From assembly GCA_007748055.1 (NCBI GenBank), contig CP036279.1, positions 6,758,001-6,822,000 on the forward strand: a DNA stretch of 64,000 bases, read 5' to 3'. Position numbers and translations under genes: made by a program. The stretch's first letter is position 1. Each line of letters opens with the position of its first letter. This stretch comes from Kolteria novifilia (lineage in GTDB: Bacteria; Planctomycetota; Planctomycetia; Kolteriales; Kolteriaceae). Under the pieces are notes generated by a model. The model was not told the origin of the DNA, made no database searches, and saw only the letters and a program-made list of their open reading frames with translations. Of the stretch, positions 8,951 to 16,804 are shown in pieces.

Positions 8951-10243
8951 CTACCGGGGCAGTTCTTTCCCCTTGGTCTCGGGCAGAAAGAACATCAGAA
9001 CCACGCCGACCAGGAACAACGAACCGAGCGCCGTGATGGCGAGGCGAAGGTCGACTCCCTGCTGCGACTTCAGCCAGCCGGAGAAGAGGAGAACGGGCAC
9101 CGCGAGAACTCGGCCGCCGTTGAAACAGAAGCTTGTCCCCGTCGCGCGGAGATGGGTGGGAAAGAGTTCGGGGAAGTAGATCGCGTATCCCGAATGGATC
9201 CCGAGCGTGAAAAACCCGAAAACGGGAAGGATCACCAAGAGCTGCGGGAAGGAACCGGGCAGGTAGCACGTCACCGGGACGATGAGGAAGGCCAACAATT
9301 GCATCGCCACGAACGAGAAGCGCCGTCCGAAACGTGCACAGAGAGGGCCAAAGGCCAATAGCCCCAGTCCGCCTCCCGCGGTCTGGACGATGCCGAAGGC
9401 GAACTTCGCGTTCCTCGAAGCGATGTCGGGGCTGGTTCCCTCGCGGAGTAGGAGTTCGCGTGCCAGGTCCTGTCCCGCCACCGTCACCGACCAGAACGTT
9501 CCCAGCCCGATGGCGGCCAGCGCCATGCCGAGCAGCGCTCGACTCCCCCATTGGGGCGTGAGCAGCAGTTCCCGGAAACTGCCAAGTTGCCGTCCCCCCT
9601 CCGACGACTCCGCTTCCGACTTGGTCGCTTGCCAGGACTCGGGCTCGCGAACGCTGGAGCGGATCCAGAGGACCAGGAGGGCGGGGATGATCCCGATTAG
9701 GTAGGCGTAACGCCATTGGGCTCCTACCGCGATGCCGGCCAGCGCGGCGAACCAGGTCCCGAGCACGCTCGACGCTTGAAAGATGCCCGACGCGTGCGCC
9801 CGGGCCCGAACGGGAAAGACCTCGGCGACTAGGCTGGCCGCGACCGCCCATTCGCCTCCTACCCCCAGGGCGACGAGGAAGCGAAGGGCCGCGACTTGCC
9901 AGAGTTCGGTGGCGAAGAAGGTCAAACCGGAGAAGAGCGAGTACATCAGGATGGTGACGACCATGATCGGACGCCGTCCGAAGCGGTCGGCCAGCGATCC
10001 CGCCGCCAGTCCGCCGACAGTTCCTCCCAAAAGGAAGATTGCCAGGAAGAAGTCTCCGTAGCGTTTGACGTCCCCGCCCTCGCCGCCGAGGATGTCCGAG
10101 AGCATCTGGGTGCGGGTGATGTTGAAGACCTGACCTTCGTAGACATCGAAGACCCAGCCCGCCGAGGCGATGGCGAGGACCAGCCACTGGTAGCGAGTGA
10201 CGCCGTGGTACCAACGTTCCGTCTTTTCGGACGTGCTATTCAT
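8951..10243 (-). CDS. MFS transporter (sugar/organic-acid type)
   Basis: About 430 residues with twelve predicted membrane helices. The loop GSLADRFGRRPIM between helices 2 and 3 is the classical MFS motif, and the first helix RYQWLVLAIASAGWVFDVYEG resembles the sugar/acid transporters of the family. I use the ATG at 10243 (preceded by AGAGAGCAA); an in-frame start ten codons upstream is possible. It is the last gene of the minus-strand carbohydrate cluster, directly after the PIG-L deacetylase, so it is likely the uptake system for that pathway. The substrate is inferred only from neighbours. Confidence 0.85.
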   Translation of the reverse strand: MNSTSEKTERWYHGVTRYQWLVLAIASAGWVFDVYEGQVFNITRTQMLSDILGGEGGDVKRYGDFFLAIFLLGGTVGGLAAGSLADRFGRRPIMVVTILMYSLFSGLTFFATELWQVAALRFLVALGVGGEWAVAASLVAEVFPVRARAHASGIFQASSVLGTWFAALAGIAVGAQWRYAYLIGIIPALLVLWIRSSVREPESWQATKSEAESSEGGRQLGSFRELLLTPQWGSRALLGMALAAIGLGTFWSVTVAGQDLARELLLREGTSPDIASRNAKFAFGIVQTAGGGLGLLAFGPLCARFGRRFSFVAMQLLAFLIVPVTCYLPGSFPQLLVILPVFGFFTLGIHSGYAIYFPELFPTHLRATGTSFCFNGGRVLAVPVLLFSGWLKSQQGVDLRLAITALGSLFLVGVVLMFFLPETKGKELPR

Positions 10244-10295
10244 GGTTGCTCTCTTTGTGTCGCGAATGACCATCCCGCGTGGTGACGGCCACGTG

Positions 10296-11006
10296 TCAAA
10301 AGGCCCCGATCCGTTTCCAGCTCGCGTGGAACCGAAACGCCTCCGCCGCCCGCACGCGAGCCTGGGCGCCTCGCGTCGAGTACTGCCGAACCATCACCTC
10401 TTCCAAGGGCGATAGGTTCTCGTCCCCGCCGCGAGCGAGTTGGCTCGCGTGGCAGGCCAACATGCGGTGCTTGACGTCGACGACCTCCGAGACGTCGATG
10501 TAGCCATGCGGTTCGAAGGCAATCATCTCGACGTTGTCCATCCACCAGAGGACCGGCGGCTCCGCGAGGGGCTCGTGCTCGGTCGCGTACCCGGTCGAGG
10601 CGCTCATCCACGACGCGACATCGACGAGGGCGGAGGTCGCGCGATGGTCGGTGTGGTAGTCGCTGGGCGAGTGGCCGAGGAGCAGCGTCGGACGGAAACG
10701 CCGCAGGATGTCGACCACGACCCGGCGCGATGCGGGGGAATCGTACAGCTCGCTGTCCCCGAACTCTCCGGTGAACAGCTCGGCGCCGAGGATCTCCGCG
10801 GCGGACATCATCTCCTCACGGCGGACATCGGCAAGGTTGGCGATCGGTTCGTTCGGCTGACCCTTGTCGCCGCGACAGAGCACGCCGATGCCAACGGCCG
10901 CGCCATCGTGTTTGGCCCGCGCCAGCGTTCCAGCGCAGAGCAACTCGGCGTCGTCGGGATGCGCAACGATGGCGAGCACCCGTTCATTTGCGAAATCGAG
11001 CCTCAT
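10296..11006 (-). CDS. PIG-L/LmbE-family deacetylase
   Basis: 236 residues from the ATG at 11006. The zinc site AHPDDAEL is at residues 15-22 (H16, D18, D19), and the family's third ligand region is HSPSDYHTDHRAT near residue 114. PIG-L enzymes remove the acetyl group from N-acetylglucosamine-containing molecules in characterised members. Here it stands next to a glucosamine-6-phosphate deaminase gene, which supports deacetylation of an amino-sugar compound as its role. No signal peptide is visible, so it is probably cytoplasmic. Confidence 0.85.
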   Translation of the reverse strand: MRLDFANERVLAIVAHPDDAELLCAGTLARAKHDGAAVGIGVLCRGDKGQPNEPIANLADVRREEMMSAAEILGAELFTGEFGDSELYDSPASRRVVVDILRRFRPTLLLGHSPSDYHTDHRATSALVDVASWMSASTGYATEHEPLAEPPVLWWMDNVEMIAFEPHGYIDVSEVVDVKHRMLACHASQLARGGDENLSPLEEVMVRQYSTRGAQARVRAAEAFRFHASWKRIGAF

Positions 11007-11137
11007 GAGTTCGCTTCGTCTCCCACCTCGGAGGTGATCGAATGATTCGCCGCCGCCCAGTGTCCTGACGGACCAGTTCGCTTGATGGAAACTCGTTCCC
11101 CACTCGTGCGGGAGACTGCCCAATCACAGGCGTTTCC

Positions 11138-11214
11138 CGCATGCCCACCGCCAGCGTGGGCATGGAACCAAAGCCCGTTCACGCCTTGGCCCGCTTCCAT
11201 CAACGGACTGCTAG
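11138..11214 (-). repeat. Family B repeat half plus C palindrome, abutting the nagB stop
   Basis: On the minus strand the sequence directly after the nagB stop reads CTAGCAGTCCGTTGAT, then GGGCCAAGGCG, as in the family B elements at 37697 and 51420. The CTAG at 11211-11214 includes the TAG stop codon. At 11140-11165 lies a GCATGCCCAC/GTGGGCATG palindrome (family C). Confidence 0.65.
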
Positions 11215-12065
11215 ACGACGTAGCGCGGGACGCGGGCGGTCTCCTCGTCGGTTACGACGACATAGTCGCGATGGCCGCGAATGTGTGTCACGGGATAGTC
11301 ATCGCCGGGTTCGCCAAAGAGGGCAAGCCGCAGCACCGTGTTCGCCCAATCGAGCGAAATACCGTTGCGACAATAGAGCCGGAGGCGCTCGGCACCCAGG
11401 AGTTGGCGCATGCCGAGGGTGATGCCCTTGCGGGGATGCCCCTCGAGGTTGCCGCCGATCTCCGAGCGGATGGCGTTGATGGTACGAGTGAAGTCGTTGA
11501 GCTCCACCAGCCGGGGGTTCGAGTCGCGCACCTCGGGCGCCGGTTCGTTGTAGGCCAAATGGCCGTGAATCCCGATGCCGCCGTAGGTCGTATCGACGCC
11601 GCCGACCGACTCGATAAGGCCCTCGAGTTCGTGCACGTTCCGGTGGTCGGGGAAGATGAGTTGCTCCGGGGGAATGGCGAACTCGGGCCGAACGCGACTC
11701 GTGAAGAGCTCGTTCAGCACGCCACGAAAACTGAGCGGATGCTCGGGTGGCAACACAATACCGTTCTCGTCGCACTGCTCGTCCATCATGAAAAACCAAC
11801 ACCGCTCGAGACCGATGCGCCGCTCGTTGATGAGTTCGGCGAGCAACGGATACTGCCCGGTGGGACCAACCGGCAGAATGAGGGAAGTCCGGCGCCCCCG
11901 GGCGTTGTTGACTTCGATCTCCGTCGCGATCGATGCGGCGAAGTGACGGTGCAACGCGTCGATATCGCGGCAAACGACGAGCCGCTCCCCCGCCCGACGT
12001 CGCATGTCGTCGGGGGACATCTCGAACAGCGTTCGGATCTCCTCTTTCCGCGTCACGATGGACAC
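11211..12065 (-). CDS. nagB: Glucosamine-6-phosphate deaminase/isomerase family protein
   Basis: 284 residues, GTG start. Landmarks of the NagB fold are present: the phosphate loop LPVGPTGQYP (about 64-73), MMDEQCDENG (93-102, the catalytic aspartate region), GGIGIHGHLAYNEP (162-175, counterpart of GGIGxDGHIAFNEP) and ITLGMRQLL near 217. In GGIGIHGH an isoleucine stands where NagB usually has proline or aspartate, so it may act on a derivative of glucosamine-6-phosphate. NagB converts that sugar to fructose-6-phosphate and ammonia. It lies between the PIG-L deacetylase and an oxidoreductase. Its TAG stop forms part of the CTAG end of a repeat element. Confidence 0.85.
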   Translation of the reverse strand: MSIVTRKEEIRTLFEMSPDDMRRRAGERLVVCRDIDALHRHFAASIATEIEVNNARGRRTSLILPVGPTGQYPLLAELINERRIGLERCWFFMMDEQCDENGIVLPPEHPLSFRGVLNELFTSRVRPEFAIPPEQLIFPDHRNVHELEGLIESVGGVDTTYGGIGIHGHLAYNEPAPEVRDSNPRLVELNDFTRTINAIRSEIGGNLEGHPRKGITLGMRQLLGAERLRLYCRNGISLDWANTVLRLALFGEPGDDYPVTHIRGHRDYVVVTDEETARVPRYVV

Positions 12066-12082
12066 TCCCCACGGTGTTCAAG

Positions 12083-12250
12083 CTAGCAGACCGTTGATCT
12101 ATTCAGTGCCGCCTGGGAACGGTTCTCGCGACCAATTTCCGTGCCGAGGAAATCTCGACGAATCCAACGGATTCGCCTGTTTCGACCTCCTCGTCCCCCA
12201 CCAACTCGCTGTGCCTCGGGCCGACGATCAACTTTTGAGACGAAGCCTAG
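12083..12250 (+). repeat. MITE-like element, chimera of family B left end and family A right end
   Basis: About 160 bases between two CTAG tetranucleotides (12083-12086 and 12247-12250). The left end CAGACCGTTGATCTATTC matches family B copies at 37701-37792 (inverted) and 51424; the right end CAACTTTTGAGACGAAGC matches family A copies at 16643-16800. The element lies just upstream of the nagB start, in the gap between nagB and the next gene. No coding capacity. Confidence 0.75.
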
Positions 12251-12350
12251 GGCTGCGTCAATCGCTAGACTTCGGGTTGTGAACCCACGATCACTTCTCA
12301 CTAGCTGACCAGCGACCAGTACCACCCGAACTTGTGGATCAGACAAAGCA

Positions 12351-13670
12351 CTAGACGAAGCGTGTCGTCCCGGGAACGGCGATCGGCCGGGTTTCGGGGG
12401 TGATCTTCCAGTCGTAACGCGGAAGGGCGTATTCCTCCTTCGAGTTCATCGCTTGATCCCACGTGATCCTTTTGCCGGTGTAGCTGGCCATGCGTCCGAG
12501 GATCGCCTGCATCGTGCTCTTGGCCATGTACTCGGTGTTGTTGATCGGCTTCCCGGCTCGGATTGCGGCGATCAGGTCGTCCTGTTCCTGCTGGTGCATG
12601 ACGTTCCGCTTGCCTTTGAACTTCCACACGATCTCGCCGTCGTGGTTCCGAATCACGCCGCGGTCGATGTCGCAAATGCCGTTGGTCCCGACGACCTCCG
12701 TTCCCACGTCGTTGGTGCAACCGATCTGCTGGCGGCAGGTGTGGAAGTGCTTCAACCCATTCTCGTGTTCGTAGACGACGGTGTGATGATCGAAGATTGA
12801 TCCGAGTTCATCCCCCTGACGAGCTTGTAGGCCGCCGAGCCCGACCGCGGCGAGCGGCGTCTCGTCGCGAATCGCCCAAGCCCCCTTGTCGATACTGTGA
12901 ATGGCTTGCTCGACGATGTGGTCCCCGGAGAGCCAGGTGAACCAGTACCAATTGCGAAGCTGCTCCTCCATCGGTCCCCACGACGCGTCTTGCCGCATCG
13001 GCCAGGGCTTCCCCGGAGGGCTGGCGTTATAAACCGAATGGATCGCGACCACATGCCCGAGGTCGCCATTGTGGATCTTCTCGATCGCCGCGCGGGCGCG
13101 GTTGTCGTAGCGCCAACAGAGCCCCGAGACGACAACGAGGTCCTTCTCCTTGGCGACCTTGCCAGCCTCGAGGATGCCCTTCACCCCCGCCGCGTCGACG
13201 GCGACGGGCTTCTCCGCGAAAACGTGTTTGCCGGCCTCGACACATGCCTGCATGTGCTTCGGACGAAAGTGGGGCGGCGCGGCGAGCAACACCACGTCGA
13301 CGTCGCTGTCGATCAATTGCTGGTAAGCGTCGAACCCCGTGTAGCAGCGATCCTTGGGCACCTCGGCCCGCGGAGCAATCTCCTTCATCCGGCCAAACAG
13401 AGAGTGGGTCGTTTCGATCTGATCGGGAAATGCGTCCGCAAGCGCCACCAACCGCGTCTGGGGATCGGCCTTCAGCGCCTGCACCGCGGCGCCACGCCCC
13501 CGACCGCCGCATCCGACGAGCCCAATCTTCAGCGTCTGGCTACCCGCGGCATGGACATTGGGGACGACTTGCGACCCCAAAGCGAGTCCAGCGCCGACGG
13601 CCGCGGCCGAGCGCCGCACAAAGCCTCGACGCGAATGACGCGAACGATCTTGCTCATTTCGCTCCGGCAT
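12351..13670 (-). CDS. Gfo/Idh/MocA-family oxidoreductase, Tat-exported
   Basis: 439 residues. A twin-arginine signal is seen at the N-terminus (SRRGFVRRSAAAVG, arginines 14-15, then a hydrophobic stretch ending near AHA at 39-41), so export across the inner membrane is likely. The Rossmann loop GCGGRGRGA (53-61) and the AEKPVAVDA motif (lysine of the catalytic EKP) define the NAD(P)-dependent sugar dehydrogenase family. Ribosome site GGAGGAG precedes the ATG. Such Tat-tagged Gfo/Idh/MocA proteins are very common in planctomycetes, where their substrates are mostly unknown. It is third in the minus-strand sugar cluster. Confidence 0.88.
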   Translation of the reverse strand: MPERNEQDRSRHSRRGFVRRSAAAVGAGLALGSQVVPNVHAAGSQTLKIGLVGCGGRGRGAAVQALKADPQTRLVALADAFPDQIETTHSLFGRMKEIAPRAEVPKDRCYTGFDAYQQLIDSDVDVVLLAAPPHFRPKHMQACVEAGKHVFAEKPVAVDAAGVKGILEAGKVAKEKDLVVVSGLCWRYDNRARAAIEKIHNGDLGHVVAIHSVYNASPPGKPWPMRQDASWGPMEEQLRNWYWFTWLSGDHIVEQAIHSIDKGAWAIRDETPLAAVGLGGLQARQGDELGSIFDHHTVVYEHENGLKHFHTCRQQIGCTNDVGTEVVGTNGICDIDRGVIRNHDGEIVWKFKGKRNVMHQQEQDDLIAAIRAGKPINNTEYMAKSTMQAILGRMASYTGKRITWDQAMNSKEEYALPRYDWKITPETRPIAVPGTTRFV

Positions 13671-13781
13671 GACATCTCCTCCTTCTTCAGTTCCAGTTCG
13701 TCCACCACGATGTCGGCCACGGGTTCCTCTCCGTCGGCTCGGGCCTCTCTAGGGCACCGTCCACTCGCGAGTGGAGTGGAC

Positions 13782-14702
13782 TCAGCGCTTGACCAAGCCG
13801 AGCACCCGATCCATTCGGGCCGCGATGTCGGCGAGTCGGCGGCGATCTCCTCCGGGGACCTCGGCGGTCGCCCACCCGGAGGTGTACCCGATATCGACGA
13901 GGGCACGCCTCACGGCCGACCAGTCGCAATCCCCCTCGCCGATCTCGACGTTGAACCCTTTGCGCAGTCCTTCGCTCACCTGTTTGCGGCGACTGTATTC
14001 CTTGATGTCGAGCTTGACGACGCGATCACCCAGGATGCGAATCCACTGGTCCGGCCAACCGAAACGGACAACATTGCCGACGTCGAAGTAGGCACCCACC
14101 GAGGGGCTATCGAACTCGTCGAGGAATCGCGCCATCTCCAGCGGACTGAGCAGGAAGTTGTTCCAGACGTTCTCGACGAGTAGCTTGATCCCTTCGCGCT
14201 CGGCTTGGGGCAGCGCGGCACGAATGCGATCCTGCTGTTCCCGGTAGACCCGGTCGTAGGGGTGCTCCTGATCGACCCTTCCGGCCACGACCAAGACGCT
14301 CGTGGCTCCGTAGAACGCCGCGGTCTCAATGGCATACGCCAAGTCGGGCTTGCTGCTGTTCAAGAACCCGTGGATCGCGACGCCGGTGACCTCGCTCGCG
14401 CGCCGAGCCTCGTCGCGGTCGATCGTCGTCGTTACGTGAATCTCCGTTCCGTCGAAGCCGAGATCGGCGAGCAACCGGAACTTGTCGAGGACCGGCAAGT
14501 CCTCCTTGATCATGTGGTACTTGACCGCCTTCTTGATGCGGCCCGGTTCGCCCGACACGGACGCTCGCGTGTTCGGTGCGCCAAGGCTCCCGAGGAGGGC
14601 CGTCGCCGCGACTCCATGAAGAAACTCTCGACGGACGAGGTGACGCTTTTCACCTTCGACCGTCTCGAGCGCTTGGTGTGATTGGCGGGACTCGTTCGGC
14701 AT
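13782..14702 (-). CDS. Sugar phosphate isomerase/epimerase-like TIM barrel, Tat-exported
   Basis: 306 residues, ATG preceded by GGGGGAGAT. A twin-arginine signal (RREFLHGVAATALLGSLG, arginines near 24-25) starts the protein. The rest fits the AP-endonuclease-2-like TIM barrel: metal-ligand segments GFDGTEIH (near 83-90), LLVENVWNN (near 164), YFDVGNV (near 194) and a late VEIGEGDCDW. These enzymes isomerise or epimerise sugars and inositols using a divalent metal. The gene lies between two Gfo/Idh/MocA oxidoreductases, a common pairing for oxidation and isomerisation of the same sugar. The substrate is unknown. Confidence 0.85.
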   Translation of the reverse strand: MPNESRQSHQALETVEGEKRHLVRREFLHGVAATALLGSLGAPNTRASVSGEPGRIKKAVKYHMIKEDLPVLDKFRLLADLGFDGTEIHVTTTIDRDEARRASEVTGVAIHGFLNSSKPDLAYAIETAAFYGATSVLVVAGRVDQEHPYDRVYREQQDRIRAALPQAEREGIKLLVENVWNNFLLSPLEMARFLDEFDSPSVGAYFDVGNVVRFGWPDQWIRILGDRVVKLDIKEYSRRKQVSEGLRKGFNVEIGEGDCDWSAVRRALVDIGYTSGWATAEVPGGDRRRLADIAARMDRVLGLVKR

Positions 14703-14714
14703 GATCTCCCCCTG

Positions 14715-15758
14715 TCAACTAGAGAGCACGTCACTCATCGCGACCGGCTGGCCCCTGTCGACCGAACGCTGCGCGGCGAGACACATCGCCACCGACCACT
14801 TTCCGTCCTCACCGGTGGTCTGAAGCGGTCGCCCGTCGCGCGCCGCCTGGACGAGCATCTCCATCTGATCCTCGAGTTCGAAAACCTCGCCGGTGATCTT
14901 CTCGATCGGGATGTCCTGGACCTCGTCGCCCGAACCCGCTCTCAGGAAGAAATCGGGCCGGCGCGTTCGGTCCATCGCGCCGCTCCAGCCCGCCCACAGC
15001 GATCCCTTCGTTCCCGTGACCTTCACCGTCTGATGATGCTCGAACATCGACAAGGTCTGGGAGATCACCGCGTAGGCGCCTCCCGAGAACTGCATGATCG
15101 CGCTGAAATTGTCTTGAAGCTCGGGGTGATCGGGTTGCTTGGAACTCGCCGACGCGAAGATCGACTGAGGCTCTCCGTTCGACGACAGATACCAGCGTGC
15201 CAAGTCGAAGAAGTGGATCGGTTCCTCGAGAATCCAGTTGCCGACGCGGTCGATGTCGTAGCGCCAGCCGTCGGCGCCCACGCGATAAGGCTTGCGCGAA
15301 AGCTCGACCAACGCGTAGCGTGGGTCACCGAGAAAGCCGTCGTCGATCATCGTTTTGACTTGGCCCCAGAGGGACGAAAGCCGCAGTTCATGCCCGATCG
15401 CGAGAAGCACACCACGTTGCTTCGCCAAGCGAATCAACTCGTCGCAGTGCTCCACCGAGAGGCACATTGGCTTTTCGAGGAGCAGGTGTTTGCCGGATGA
15501 AAGGACCGCGGAGGCGATCTCGAAATGTAAGTAGCTCGGCACCACGATGTCGACGACATCGATGTCGTCACGCCCGACGATCTCCCCGAAGTTGGAGGTG
15601 ACCGACGCCTCGGGATAGGCCGTTCGGGCGTCGGCGCACGTCGACTCCGAACGAGCGGCGATCGCGACGAGCTCCGCCCCCTCGGTCTTCGCGATGGCAT
15701 TCGCATGGCACTTTCCCCAAGCGCCGAAGCCAATCAGTCCGAATCTCAATGAAGACAT
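14715..15758 (-). CDS. Gfo/Idh/MocA-family oxidoreductase (cytoplasmic)
   Basis: 347 residues from the ATG at 15758, which has a GAGGTGGTG site; the reading frame stays open further upstream but without family similarity. GLIGFGAWGKCHA at about 7-19 is the NAD(P)-binding loop and LLEKPMCLS the EKP motif. Unlike the other copy at 12351 it has no signal peptide. It ends 12 bases before the TIM-barrel gene and follows the transaldolase. Likely oxidises a sugar, inositol or uronate; the second member of the pair suggests a two-step oxidation/reduction (net epimerisation), which is inference. Confidence 0.88.
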   Translation of the reverse strand: MSSLRFGLIGFGAWGKCHANAIAKTEGAELVAIAARSESTCADARTAYPEASVTSNFGEIVGRDDIDVVDIVVPSYLHFEIASAVLSSGKHLLLEKPMCLSVEHCDELIRLAKQRGVLLAIGHELRLSSLWGQVKTMIDDGFLGDPRYALVELSRKPYRVGADGWRYDIDRVGNWILEEPIHFFDLARWYLSSNGEPQSIFASASSKQPDHPELQDNFSAIMQFSGGAYAVISQTLSMFEHHQTVKVTGTKGSLWAGWSGAMDRTRRPDFFLRAGSGDEVQDIPIEKITGEVFELEDQMEMLVQAARDGRPLQTTGEDGKWSVAMCLAAQRSVDRGQPVAMSDVLSS

Positions 15759-15817
15759 CACCACCTCAATCGAGTTCCTGCATCCCTTGGCATTGACGAT
15801 CGCCCCGTGTGGCGGGC

Positions 15818-16477
15818 CTACGCCGGCGTTTCGTCCCAAGCCGCTTGGAAGATCTGCTCGCCCATGTCCGTGAACGGACTTCGAACACTCTCCTGGTAGA
15901 CCGCGAGCCCCGCCGTGACGCAGTGAGCGCCCGCCACGGCGAGATCGCCCACTTGGCGCGGGTTGCGGATCGCGGCGCCGATGATCTCCGAGGAGTAGTC
16001 GTGTGTGTCGAGCATCGCCCGCACCTCGCCGATGAGCGTGTCGGGGGCCTCGCCGTACTGTTCCTTCCAGCCCACGAACGGACTGAGGAAGGTCGCGCCC
16101 GCGCGGGCGGCGTGCCAAGCCTGGGCCACGGTGAAGATCAAGGTCGCGTTGGTGCGGATGCCTCGGGACGACAATTCGCGGATCGCCCGAAAGCCGTGCT
16201 CGCTCGCCCCGACCTTAATGACGAAGTTCGGGGACAGCGTGCTCAGATCGGCTCCGGCGCTGACGATCTTTCTCCAGTCGAGCAGATGAGGATCGACCTC
16301 GACGCTCACCGGCTTGTCGGTTCCCGCGAACAGCTCGGCGATCTCGTCCAGCACGGCTCGAAACGATTTGCCCGATGCCTTGACGTGCTTGGGGTTGGTC
16401 GTGAGACCGTCGAGATCCCAAGACTCAAGGGCGTGGCGAATCTCGTCGGCTTTCGCGCTATCGAGGAACAGCTTCAT
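15818..16477 (-). CDS. Transaldolase, small (FSA/TalC-like) type
   Basis: 219 residues from the ATG at 16477 with GGAGGATG upstream. It begins MKLFLDSAKADEIRHALE and has GLTTNPKHVKASGK, then NFVIKVGASEHGFRAIREL with the Schiff-base lysine in VIKV, and the later segment ATLIFTVAQAWHAARAGAT. This is the compact family that includes fructose-6-phosphate aldolase and bacterial transaldolase. It cleaves or transfers dihydroxyacetone units from sugar phosphates. It stands at the head of the enzymes of the cluster, after the ROK regulator, and probably handles the final sugar phosphate. Confidence 0.85.
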   Translation of the reverse strand: MKLFLDSAKADEIRHALESWDLDGLTTNPKHVKASGKSFRAVLDEIAELFAGTDKPVSVEVDPHLLDWRKIVSAGADLSTLSPNFVIKVGASEHGFRAIRELSSRGIRTNATLIFTVAQAWHAARAGATFLSPFVGWKEQYGEAPDTLIGEVRAMLDTHDYSSEIIGAAIRNPRQVGDLAVAGAHCVTAGLAVYQESVRSPFTDMGEQIFQAAWDETPA

Positions 16478-16586
16478 CGAGTCATCCTCCTCCAGATCGC
16501 CATCGTGGCCGAGAGCCAAGTCGCATGACGCGAGCACGCTCGGGCGCTCGGTTTCAACGTTAAGGTTGGCGGCGTCCACATCTCAT

Positions 16587-16615
16587 GGGCACTGACTGAC
16601 AAGCCAGTGGCACCC
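16587..16615. repeat. Palindromic repeat, family D (CACTGGCT type)
   Basis: A hairpin-forming sequence with arms GGGCACTGACTG and AGCCAGTGGCACC around a short loop, located between the transaldolase gene and the MITE-like element. The same arms recur at least seven more times in the window (30327, 36866, 41641, 41846, 49132, 49268 and 51031). Confidence 0.75.
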
Positions 16616-16638
16616 TAGAACGCAGATGGACCAAAGCA

Positions 16639-16804
16639 CTAGGCTCCGTCTCAAAAGTCGGCTCTGGCTTCGGCTGGCTACGTTGCCGCGGGACTTTGTC
16701 GGCCTGCATCGACGAATCCAACGGATTCGCCTGTTTCGACCTCCTCGTCCCCCACCAACTCGCTGTGCCTCGGGCCGACGATCAACTTTTGAGACGAAGC
16801 CTAG
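16639..16804. repeat. MITE-like element, family A, full copy
   Basis: 158 bases bounded by CTAG on both sides (16639-16642 and 16801-16804), with terminal inverted repeats GCTCCGTCTCAAAAGT and ACTTTTGAGACGAAGC (one mismatch). The four-base CTAG flanks fit the YTAR target duplication of IS5-type transposases. No open frame of note inside. The right CTAG supplies the stop codon of the ROK regulator gene. A second 158-base copy in opposite orientation is at 51262-51419. Confidence 0.85.
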
